Positions 26,923-34,036 of a DNA stretch of 64,000 bases are shown in pieces. Each line of letters starts with the position of its first letter. Within the stretch, counting starts at the first letter, position 1. Origin of the DNA: Knufia peltigerae (lineage: Eukaryota > Ascomycota > Eurotiomycetes > Chaetothyriales > Trichomeriaceae). The DNA lies in assembly GCA_030247855.1 (NCBI GenBank), contig JAPDRN010000136.1, positions 1 to 64,000 of the forward strand. Direction: 5' to 3'. The notes under the pieces were generated by a model, which saw only the letters and a list, made by a program, of their open reading frames with translations, searched no databases and had not been told where the DNA came from. Position numbers and translations under genes: made by a program.

Positions 26923-27537
26923 ATGAGCATCCTCAACGTTTTGCTGAGTGCTGACCAGTTGGTCGTGACGGTGGATACCTGGGCGGAGGACGCCCTGAGC
27001 GGGCAAGCTTCGGCAGGTGCGAAGGTGCTGCTCATTCCTCAGCACCAGATCTTGCTGACGACCCGAGGGTCGGCCCAGTTCTTCCTGCGCATCTACCAGC
27101 TCTCGTTGGAAGCCAGCTTTCGAGCGGACTTCACCCTGGAGCAGCTGACGGCGGAGTTGGGGCGGGTCATTGACCAGCTTTGGCCGAACTACGCCAAAGC
27201 CGTGGCTGAAGCGGGCTTGCCGGCAGAACACTGCACCACGGAGCTGGTGCTGGGCGGGTGGTCCCCCAAAAGCGGCCGCATGATGGCCACGGCCTATGCC
27301 AAACACGACGCTGCGGTGCCTGCGGTGGTCCAGCCGATCACGGGGCAGCTCTCGTCGCCTGGTGAGCCCTTGCAGGATTGGCCGCCCTCAATGGCAGCGC
27401 CGGCCCTGTTTGAGGCGGGCCGGCGGCAGGCGCAGTGGCTCAACGAAAGGGCGGGCAGGCGAGTGGCCGGAGGCCGGTTGTTATTGGGGTTCCTTCAGCC
27501 GGGCCAGGCGGTCGTGAAAGACCTGGGCGCTCTTTAA
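26923..27537 (+). CDS. Hypothetical protein, possibly Ntn-hydrolase-like
   Basis: The 204-residue protein starts MSILNVLLSADQLVVTVDTW. It continues with AKVLLIPQHQILLTTRGSAQ, an Ala/Gly-rich GAKVLLIP-type segment, and ELVLGGWSPKSGRM. The order DT near the N-terminus, a K-containing strand, a G-rich strand and a late GW-S-GRM resembles proteasome/HslV-like (Ntn-hydrolase fold) proteins found in phages and mobile elements. This resemblance is only by eye. In-frame sequence upstream of 26923 is unlike coding sequence. The divergent partner is a small helical protein. Confidence 0.45.
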   Translation: MSILNVLLSADQLVVTVDTWAEDALSGQASAGAKVLLIPQHQILLTTRGSAQFFLRIYQLSLEASFRADFTLEQLTAELGRVIDQLWPNYAKAVAEAGLPAEHCTTELVLGGWSPKSGRMMATAYAKHDAAVPAVVQPITGQLSSPGEPLQDWPPSMAAPALFEAGRRQAQWLNERAGRRVAGGRLLLGFLQPGQAVVKDLGAL

Positions 27538-27676
27538 AAACTGGACCATCGCTTCCCTTGGCTGGAAAAGCCAAGGATCCGTAGGTCGGACGGACCAGTC
27601 CGCTGGAGGAGGCGCCGGGGCACGATGGCCCCGATGGGCGGGAACTTCGTGTCCGCGCAGGTTTGAGCGGGCGTTG
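27538..27676. other. Spacer with consecutive small hairpins
   Basis: Three inverted repeats follow each other: CCTTGGCT/AGCCAAGG (27556-27576), a GGAC/GTCC stem near 27590-27603, and CGGGGC/GCCCCG near 27615-27632. None has a clear T-run. They may end transcription of the convergent neighbours. Confidence 0.35.
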
Positions 27677-28450
27677 TCAGGTCTGAGCGATTTCTGAGTA
27701 CAGTCGATCGACCTCTGCGCGATCTTCGTTGGTGTAAGGGTGGCCTAGATAGAGTCCTGAATAGTCCATGGCAAACGCGATGAATCGGTGTGCAACCTGC
27801 GCGGCAGCCGGATTAGACAAGTCAAGGAAGGCACAAAACGCATGTCCGGTTTGGACCGCCAGCTTGCCTAGCTCTTCCAAAAGTGCGCGCAGCGCCGTCG
27901 GGTCAAGAAATGGCCCGTTGTGCGCGTCCATCCCGATTGGCCGAAGCATCGCAAATCCTTCGAACGAGGGGTGTCCAGCCAGGCTGGAAAACGTGGCATA
28001 GATCTGTTCGCGCCGACTGCGTGCGGCTCCCATATCCGCGTCCAAGCGCTTCCTAACCGCTGCAGGAGAGAAGAGTGCCTTCTTCGTCTTGCGGTCAGCC
28101 GTACGCCAAATGGCAATGTGGGTAGGGTCAAGGTAGAAGGCGTTGATCAAGTAGGTGGTTTCAACAACGTCTCGGAGAAGGAGCGCAGCCGCTTGGTAGT
28201 AGCCCGAGGCCGTCAACTTCCATGACCCAGCAAAGTGATTGAAACAGCGTATCGCGAGGTGGCTCACGGTGCGCTCGTCATCATTGGATTGGTGGTGCTG
28301 GCGGAGCACGTCCAGAACGTCCATGGCCCGCTCTACCAAGGCCAAGTGATCTGAGAGATCTCGATGGGATGCGATCAGAGCAATAGAGCGCTCATGAAGC
28401 TCCTCTTCGCCTTGATGAAGCAGTTTCATATTGCGCGGGATGTCGAACAT
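27677..28450 (-). CDS. Hypothetical protein
   Basis: The 257-residue soluble protein has no recognised domain. Visible features are SHLAIRCFNHFAGSWKLTAS, followed by a hydrophobic YYQAAALLLRDVVETTYLIN and a KKALFSPAAVRKRLDADMG helix. The pattern of a helix bundle with a conserved Arg-Asp near the N-terminal third is reminiscent of DUF5677-type proteins of unknown function, but the match is weak. It lies between two other unknown genes in the island and is transcribed toward them. Confidence 0.6.
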   Translation of the reverse strand: MFDIPRNMKLLHQGEEELHERSIALIASHRDLSDHLALVERAMDVLDVLRQHHQSNDDERTVSHLAIRCFNHFAGSWKLTASGYYQAAALLLRDVVETTYLINAFYLDPTHIAIWRTADRKTKKALFSPAAVRKRLDADMGAARSRREQIYATFSSLAGHPSFEGFAMLRPIGMDAHNGPFLDPTALRALLEELGKLAVQTGHAFCAFLDLSNPAAAQVAHRFIAFAMDYSGLYLGHPYTNEDRAEVDRLYSEIAQT

Positions 28451-28535
28451 CCTGGTTCCTTCAGCAAGCAGGAAGTGATTCGTTTCGCCAATCCATTCTT
28501 TTCATTTTCGAGCACAACAAGCCGGTTCTCGATTG

Positions 28536-29492
28536 CTAGAGTCGACACAACTCTATGGAAGAGGCCGTCGTCCTTCCGATCCAGTCCCCCTGAGCAGGCA
28601 GCAAGTGGGGCGGCACTCTCGAGGTGGCCCTTTCGTTGTGGATCATTGCGGACAAATGAACAGCGGGAAAGTGCGGCGCACTGCTGGAGAGCAGTGCTGC
28701 CTCTTGAAGGTCAAGCGCCCAAACTGCTGAAACGGGATCATATGCAGGATTGAGAAAGCTGTCCGCAGGCACGCCCACCGTCCCGCCGGCTTGGCCTGCT
28801 TTGCTCAGCGAAGGTCGGTGGGCATGGTCTGAATGGAGCACCTGTCCGGTGGACCGGCCTAGATGCAACTGCTGCGGTCCAATCGCATAGACCACTTCAC
28901 CAGCCACAGGTGCTTGGCTGATCCCGTTGAGCGAACGGAAGGCGCCCTGCAGGAGATGCTGGTTAATTGCGACAACGTAGCTCTCGCCTGGCAACACGAC
29001 ACCTTTGGCCAAATAGCCGGCGCTCTTCCCTGGATCTCCCACCAGTTTCCGGTGCTTTTCCTTCAGCGCGCTGGTGTAGCGCAGTGCGATCGCTTCGTGG
29101 GGATAGGTCCACACGCCTTCTTGGTGGGACACGTTCAGCCAGTGAGGGTCGATCCCCTTGGGCTCGGGAGTAACCAGCTCGATCCACACCGAATGACCGT
29201 TCTTCGCTGCGTTGAAGTCCGGTCCAGCAGGGGCGCTGGTCAACGAGAAGCCATCATTCCAAAGGTACTTTGCCAAGAGCATCTCCGCGAGCCTTTGGTG
29301 GTGTTCCGCGTGAGAACCCCGAGCCAGAAGTCTGGAGAAATGAGGGTCGGCCAACCCCATCTGGTGAAACTGGTCAAACAGTGTTGACAGCGTCTGAAGC
29401 ACCTCCAAGCGTCGCCGCAGCGGAGGCTTGGTCCACCGTTGGCCCACCCTGTCGAGGAACTCTACCTTGAGCACGCCTGCGAGTGGGCGCAT
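28536..29492 (-). CDS. Hypothetical protein with a PD-(D/E)XK-like motif
   Basis: The 318-residue protein starts at an ATG with AGGACAGGAC upstream. Its middle reads HQRLAEMLLAKYLWNDGF, then SAPAGPDFNAAKNGHSVW and IELVTPEP. A helical Glu (Glu70), a PD pair (91-92) and a Glu in the next strand (Glu105) arrange as in the PD-(D/E)XK fold, but the usual Lys two residues after the second acidic residue is replaced by Val, so activity is doubtful. The C-terminal half is unfamiliar. Same strand as 27677-28450, from which it is separated by 85 bases. Confidence 0.55.
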   Translation of the reverse strand: MRPLAGVLKVEFLDRVGQRWTKPPLRRRLEVLQTLSTLFDQFHQMGLADPHFSRLLARGSHAEHHQRLAEMLLAKYLWNDGFSLTSAPAGPDFNAAKNGHSVWIELVTPEPKGIDPHWLNVSHQEGVWTYPHEAIALRYTSALKEKHRKLVGDPGKSAGYLAKGVVLPGESYVVAINQHLLQGAFRSLNGISQAPVAGEVVYAIGPQQLHLGRSTGQVLHSDHAHRPSLSKAGQAGGTVGVPADSFLNPAYDPVSAVWALDLQEAALLSSSAPHFPAVHLSAMIHNERATSRVPPHLLPAQGDWIGRTTASSIELCRL

Positions 29493-29650
29493 GTCCTGTC
29501 CTGAAATGTTGGGTGGAACCGATCGGTGCCTTCGCTCGAGCGTATCCGCCGTTCATGGCAACCGGTCTCAGACCTTCCCATGCGCCCGCGTGCGCGCCGA
29601 CAAAGGTCCTGGGCGTTGATTCGCCTTCGATCTTCGACCTGCACTTTGGA

Positions 29651-30019
29651 CTACTTGATCAAGAACTCGCTGGGCTCTTTCCCCTTCTGGACCAGCGCAG
29701 CAAGCCACCTTGGTTGGCGGCCACGTCCGGACCACGTTTCGCTGGGGTTGGTCGGGTTGCGGTACTTAGGGGCGACCTTGCTGCCGGCGGACTTCGCGGG
29801 TTTGCGGCCGGTGCGCTTCTTGGATGTCTCGGAAGAGGCCGTTGAAACTGCTCCGTAAAGCTCCTCAATCGTGTAACCGTGGTCTTTGACGTATTGGTTG
29901 ATCTTGGCTCGCATGGCGGCAGCCTTGGGCCGAGTCAGCACCTTGGTTTGCTGCTTCTCTGCCTGAGTAATGAGGGCTTTGAGTTCTTTTGCCGACAGGC
30001 CGCTGACATCAATGGTCAT
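29651..30019 (-). CDS. H-NS family nucleoid-associated protein (xenogeneic silencer type)
   Basis: The 122-residue protein has a short N-terminal dimerisation region (VSGLSAKELKALITQAEKQQ), a flexible linker rich in Ser, Lys and Ala, and the H-NS DNA-binding signature KYRNPTNPSETWSGRGRQPR followed by WLAALVQKGKEPSEFLI. This domain inserts into the minor groove of AT-rich DNA. Its location at the right of an AT-rich island suggests it silences or controls the island itself, or that it came with it. Homologues in Xanthomonas are known as H-NS-like regulators. Confidence 0.88.
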   Translation of the reverse strand: MTIDVSGLSAKELKALITQAEKQQTKVLTRPKAAAMRAKINQYVKDHGYTIEELYGAVSTASSETSKKRTGRKPAKSAGSKVAPKYRNPTNPSETWSGRGRQPRWLAALVQKGKEPSEFLIK

Positions 30020-30174
30020 CTGTGTGGTCCAAGCGTAGAGGGCTTTAGCGTAATTCCAAATGGAATTCGATGCGAACGCGCCCTGATCAGCCTGGGCCCC
30101 CTCCAGAACTTGGCTGGGGCCTGGGGAACACCCTTATCAATCTGGCGGTTCGTTCGATGCCGAAGGAGCCCCCC

Positions 30175-30495
30175 ATGCAGTCTTCAGTGCACTTGCCAGC
30201 GAACCGGCCGGACCCGGATCTCGAATATGCGGAGAGGGAGGCGTACCAGGATGAGCTGCGTGCGATCGCGATGACGGCGTGGCCGGCGGGTGTTCCAGCG
30301 GACGGCAACGCCTGCATTGTCGAACTACGTCTGACGCCACCGGGTACGGTGCTGGACGCCAATGTTCTGGAGCCTTGCACGTTGAACGACGAACAGCGCG
30401 AAATGATGCTGGGTGAAATCAGGCGCACGGACTTCACCATCCAGGGGAAGATGCGGTTCTTCAACAGGCATACCCTCATCGGCTTGCGCAAGTAA
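30175..30495 (+). CDS. Hypothetical protein, first gene of a coupled pair
   Basis: From the ATG at 30175, with AAGGAG 6 bases upstream, the 106-residue product contains IVELRLTPPGTVLDANVLEP and FTIQGKMRFFNRHTLIGLR. The VxLRLTPPGxVxxA strand-turn-strand is similar to TonB/TolA C-terminal-like folds but without a membrane anchor, so it would be cytoplasmic. The stop overlaps the ATG of the next gene (TAATG). No family recognised. Confidence 0.55.
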   Translation: MQSSVHLPANRPDPDLEYAEREAYQDELRAIAMTAWPAGVPADGNACIVELRLTPPGTVLDANVLEPCTLNDEQREMMLGEIRRTDFTIQGKMRFFNRHTLIGLRK

Positions 30496-30887
30496 TGAGC
30501 ATTTCGCTGTTTCTCGAGGTCGAAGCCGGTGCCGACCTCGATGCCGTTCTGCGTGCCCTGGATTCGATCCGGGCCGAGTACTCCAACGGCATTGACGGTT
30601 TGCATGGGTATTTTCCAGCGTCCAACACCGGCTTCGGGTTCGGCATGGTCGATCCGCCGGAGGCTGTCGTAGCCGAAGGAGTTGAAGCCGAGTGGAGGGT
30701 TGGACTGCTCGGCTCGTTTCATTTCCGCGCGAGCGGATTTGAAAGCGCCTGGGAGGAAATCTGCTGTTTCATCAGGTGTTACGCCGCGACGTGCGGGTTC
30801 CGGTTTGTGCTCTCGTTCCAGTTCGAGAGCATCTATGCAGCAAGGCTCGGGCAGGATCTGGTCTGCACTGGGCCCGCTGCGTCGTAA
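30495..30887 (+). CDS. Hypothetical protein, possibly immunity-like, second gene of a coupled pair
   Basis: The 130-residue acidic protein begins MSISLFLEVEAGADLDAVLR and contains a HFRASGFESAWEEICCFIRC segment and the strand FRFVLSFQFESIYAARLG. The overall design, two-layer alpha/beta, acidic, with a late FxLSFQxE, looks like immunity proteins of polymorphic-toxin systems, but no toxin gene is seen beside it. The start overlaps the upstream stop by one base. It is the last gene before the core chromosome resumes, so the right border of the island lies just after it or in the following 200 bases. Confidence 0.5.
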   Translation: MSISLFLEVEAGADLDAVLRALDSIRAEYSNGIDGLHGYFPASNTGFGFGMVDPPEAVVAEGVEAEWRVGLLGSFHFRASGFESAWEEICCFIRCYAATCGFRFVLSFQFESIYAARLGQDLVCTGPAAS

Positions 30888-31093
30888 TGCCGCATGACGG
30901 GGGCGATCCCGGTTCGATCTCGTTTTTTCTGCATGTATCGATATGCCTTCTGGATATAGAGCATCTGTGGGTTGACTGATTTCACACCTGTCTGCACAGT
31001 TTCAGAGTTTTGGATCGATATAATAAAATCGGCCCATAAAGTTTCCCTTGCCCGTGCCGCCACCGATATAGGGCCACGATCAAGGGAATTGAG

Positions 31094-33316
31094 ATGCTCG
31101 CCTTACGCAACCTCCGTGTGGGATCCCGGCTTTCTGCCGGCTTCGGTCTGCTGTTGCTGTTCATCATGGCCATCGTCGGCCTGGTGTTGTACGGAAACCA
31201 TTTGAAGTCCGCCCAGTTCGAGAAAGTGGTGGGCGTGAACATGGTCAAGATGCGGTTGTTGAACGACATGCTCGATACCAACAACGCGGTGCTGATGCAT
31301 CGCCGCCTGATGGTGATCAAGCGCGGCGAGGAGTTCGACAAGGATTACCAGCGGGCGCAGGAACTGAGCCGCACCTACGATGGAATCTGGGACAAGTACG
31401 TCAAGATTCCCCGCGATGCCACCGGCGATACGCTCGTGGCGCAGATCGCGGCGGCACGCAAGGCGACCGATGTGTCCACTCAGCAATTGCACGAGCGGAT
31501 GAAGGCGGGCGACTACGACGGTGCAGCCACCGAGCTGCTGGCCGAGCACGGTCTGGCCACCGCCTGGAATGGAGCGATCTCCAGCCTGCTGCGGCACCAG
31601 GAAGCCCTGACCGAACGCAGCCGTGAGGAATATCGCGCCACGGAAGAGTGGACGGGAACCCTGTCCATCGCCTTCGGTGTGCTCAGCCTGATCCTCGGTG
31701 CACTGGCTGCGTGGGCGATCACCCGCAGCCTGACCCGGCCCTTGGCGGGTGCGGTGAAGCTGGCCGATGGCATCGCCAACGGTCGCCTGGACAATGTCAT
31801 CGATGCCTCGGGCAACGACGAGGTGACCCAGTTGCTGAAGTCCATGCAGCGCATGCAGGGGCAGCTGCAGGCGGTGATGGCCGCGCAGGGCGAGATGGCG
31901 CGGCAGCATGATGACGGCAGCCTGGGCTATCGCATGGACGAGAGCGCCTTTCCCGGCGACTACGGGCGCATGGTGCATGACACCAACGCGCTGGTGGGCT
32001 CGCACGTGCAGGTGCAGAACCGCTTGATCGAGGTGATGAAGCACTACGCGCGCGGCGACCTGTCGGTGGACATGGATCGCCTGCCGGGCGAGAAGGCGGC
32101 GATCACCCAGGCGATGGATGAGACCAAATCGAGTCTGTCGGCCATCAACGGCGAGATCCGCCGGCTGGCCACAGCCGCGGCCGCAGGCGACTTCAGCCTG
32201 CGTGGCGACGAAACACGCTTCGAGCATGATTTCGGCGACATGGTGACCGGACTGAACCGGTTGATGCAGACCACCGACGAGAACCTGGTGCAGGTGTCGA
32301 GTCTATTGCAGGCGATCTCACGTGGCGATCTGACCGTACGCATGCAGGGCGATTTCCACGGTGTGTTCGCACGCATGCGCGACGACTGCAATGCCACCGT
32401 CGAGCAGCTCACCCAGATCGTCGGCCGCATCCAGGCCAGTGCATCCAGCATCAATCTGGCAGCGGGGGAAATCGCCTCGGGCAATACCGATCTGTCGCGG
32501 CGTACCGAGCAGCAGGCGGCCAATCTGGAAGAAACGGCGGCGTCGATGGAGGAACTGACCTCCACGGTGAAGCAGAACGCCGAACACGCGCGCCAGGCCA
32601 ATCAGCTGGCGATCGGTGCACATGGGGTGGCCTCGCAGGGCGGCGAGGTGGTGGGGCAGGTCGTGACCACCATGAGCGCCATCGAAGCGTCGTCGAAGAA
32701 GATCGCCGAGATCATCAGCGTGATCGATGGCATCGCTTTCCAGACCAACATCCTGGCGCTCAATGCCGCCGTGGAAGCCGCGCGTGCGGGTGAGCAGGGC
32801 AGGGGCTTTGCTGTGGTGGCCAGCGAGGTGCGCACCTTGGCACAGCGCTCGTCGGGTGCGGCCAAGGAGATCAAGGGCCTGATCGAAGAGTCCGTGGGCA
32901 AGGTCTCCGACGGCTCGGCGCTGGTGCGTCAGGCGGGCACGACGATGGGCGAGATCGTCGCGTCGGTGCAGCGGGTGACCGACATCATGGCCGAGATCTC
33001 GGCGGCCTCGCAGGAGCAGAGCTCGGGCATCGAGCAGGTCAATCAGACCGTGATGCAGATGGACGAAACCACCCAGCAGAATGCTGCGCTGGTGGAAGAG
33101 GCCAGCGCTGCAGCACGTTCGATGGAGGAGCAGGCCAACCTGTTGGCCGAAGCGGTGTCGGTGTTCCGCACCGGGGCTTCGGTGGCGGCGGCAGCGGTCC
33201 GACCGATGCTGGCCGCGGTCGCCGCAAGCGTGCCGCCGGTGCGTCGCGTGACCGGCGTGCCGCCGCGCATCGCCCCGTCGCTTGCTGCCAACACGGGTGG
33301 GTGGGAAGAGTTCTAA
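31094..33316 (+). CDS. Methyl-accepting chemotaxis protein
   Basis: The 740-residue receptor has a first membrane helix (residues about 14-34), a periplasmic four-helix ligand domain with Arg- and Asp-rich helices, a second membrane helix around 185-210 and HAMP segments (RSLTRPLAGAVKLADGIANG, then further HAMP-like repeats). The signalling hairpin tip IAFQTNILALNAAVEAARAG and EQGRGFAVVASEVRTLAQRS is canonical. The extreme C-terminus ends GGWEEF, a W-x-x-F tether like the CheR/CheB-binding pentapeptide of E. coli high-abundance receptors. The ligand is unknown. A terminator follows. Confidence 0.95.
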   Translation: MLALRNLRVGSRLSAGFGLLLLFIMAIVGLVLYGNHLKSAQFEKVVGVNMVKMRLLNDMLDTNNAVLMHRRLMVIKRGEEFDKDYQRAQELSRTYDGIWDKYVKIPRDATGDTLVAQIAAARKATDVSTQQLHERMKAGDYDGAATELLAEHGLATAWNGAISSLLRHQEALTERSREEYRATEEWTGTLSIAFGVLSLILGALAAWAITRSLTRPLAGAVKLADGIANGRLDNVIDASGNDEVTQLLKSMQRMQGQLQAVMAAQGEMARQHDDGSLGYRMDESAFPGDYGRMVHDTNALVGSHVQVQNRLIEVMKHYARGDLSVDMDRLPGEKAAITQAMDETKSSLSAINGEIRRLATAAAAGDFSLRGDETRFEHDFGDMVTGLNRLMQTTDENLVQVSSLLQAISRGDLTVRMQGDFHGVFARMRDDCNATVEQLTQIVGRIQASASSINLAAGEIASGNTDLSRRTEQQAANLEETAASMEELTSTVKQNAEHARQANQLAIGAHGVASQGGEVVGQVVTTMSAIEASSKKIAEIISVIDGIAFQTNILALNAAVEAARAGEQGRGFAVVASEVRTLAQRSSGAAKEIKGLIEESVGKVSDGSALVRQAGTTMGEIVASVQRVTDIMAEISAASQEQSSGIEQVNQTVMQMDETTQQNAALVEEASAAARSMEEQANLLAEAVSVFRTGASVAAAAVRPMLAAVAASVPPVRRVTGVPPRIAPSLAANTGGWEEF

Positions 33317-33331
33317 GCCGGGTGGGAGACG

Positions 33332-33373
33332 GCGCCCATCGCGATGCTGGTCGCGATGGGCGCATTTTTGTTT
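33332..33373 (+). terminator. Rho-independent terminator after the chemotaxis receptor
   Basis: GCGCCCATCGCGA pairs with TCGCGATGGGCGC across a short loop and is followed by ATTTTTGTTT. Confidence 0.85.
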
Positions 33374-33476
33374 CCTGAACCGATGATGGCCGCTCAACCC
33401 TCGGCGACGTGGATTTCACCTGCAGTTGCCACCCGCAGGCAGACACTTGCGCCATACCGGAGCACAGGAGATGGCC

Positions 33477-33839
33477 ATGAAGACCTCGACCCGATTGATG
33501 GTGCTGGGCACCCTGCTGGCGGCCTCGTCCGTCGCTGGCGCACAGAATTACGGCCCGCGTGATGAAGGGCGCAAGTTCAACGATGGCAGCCGCGTGGTCT
33601 GCAAGAACGTGGAAGTGCAGCGCAATACCCGCGATCCCAACCGCATCACCGGCACCGCTACCGGCGCCGTGGTCGGTGGTCTGCTGGGCAACCAGGTAGG
33701 CGGCGGCAACGGCAAGAAGCTGGCAACCGTTGCCGGTGCCGTGGCGGGCGGCGCAGCCGGCCGGCAGATCCAGGGCAACCATCAGCAGAAGACCGGCGAC
33801 CGTGTGGTCGAGCGCCGTTGTGAGCGCGTCTACCGCTGA
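33477..33839 (+). CDS. Glycine-zipper 2TM domain outer-membrane/periplasmic protein
   Basis: The 120-residue protein has a signal peptide (MKTSTRLMVLGTLLAASSV, cleavage probably after AGA before QNY). A conserved cysteine pair frames the domain (RVVCKNVEV and ERRCERVYR). The core TGTATGAVVGGLLGNQVGGG and a second GAVAGGAAGRQI form a glycine zipper. Members of this family (SlyB/YmgD-like) are often lipid-associated in the envelope. The ATG at 33477 has ACAGGAG 6 bases upstream; the ATG at 33471 is an alternative. Confidence 0.85.
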   Translation: MKTSTRLMVLGTLLAASSVAGAQNYGPRDEGRKFNDGSRVVCKNVEVQRNTRDPNRITGTATGAVVGGLLGNQVGGGNGKKLATVAGAVAGGAAGRQIQGNHQQKTGDRVVERRCERVYR

Positions 33840-33878
33840 TCCCCCATGCGATAACCCCTTCCACACTGCTGTACCCCG

Positions 33879-33909
33879 AACGCCGGCCCTGTGCCGGCGT
33901 TCTTCGTTT
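33879..33909 (+). terminator. Terminator of the glycine-zipper gene
   Basis: AACGCCGGC-CCTGT-GCCGGCGTT forms a strong stem followed by CTTCGTTT. Confidence 0.8.
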
Positions 33910-33962
33910 CAGGCCCACTCCTTCCTTGGAGCATCCCGTTCTGGTAGGCGCCGGAGCCATAA

Positions 33963-34036
33963 AAAGGGGACGGAGGGGATTAAGTCGCTTTCTCCCTCTC
34001 CGTGCCAGTTACGACTTAATCCCCTCCGTCCCCTTT
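33963..34036. repeat. Long inverted repeat (25-bp perfect arms) forming the 3' end of the permease gene
   Basis: AAAGGGGACGGAGGGGATTA (first 20 of the 25-bp left arm, 33963-33987) recurs as the perfect reverse complement at 34012-34036, around a 24-base loop. The right arm lies inside the end of the ABC-2 permease gene and supplies its last eight codons (KGTEGIKS). The stop codon follows in the loop. The element therefore inserted at, or expanded into, the 3' end of the gene and could also act as its terminator. Confidence 0.85.

Noticed and set aside
28364..28753. Small plus-strand open frame at the junction of two minus-strand island genes
   Set aside because: Overlaps both real genes and has no coding-like features.
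31037..31069. TAAAGTTT and ACCGATAT upstream of the chemotaxis receptor as a sigma-28 (FliA) promoter
   Set aside because: Spacing between the two elements is 17 bases instead of 11, and the -10 half is incomplete; not convincing enough to annotate.
14620..31093. tRNA or CRISPR as the integration landmark of the island
   Set aside because: No tRNA-like cloverleaf and no regularly spaced repeats were found at either end or inside.
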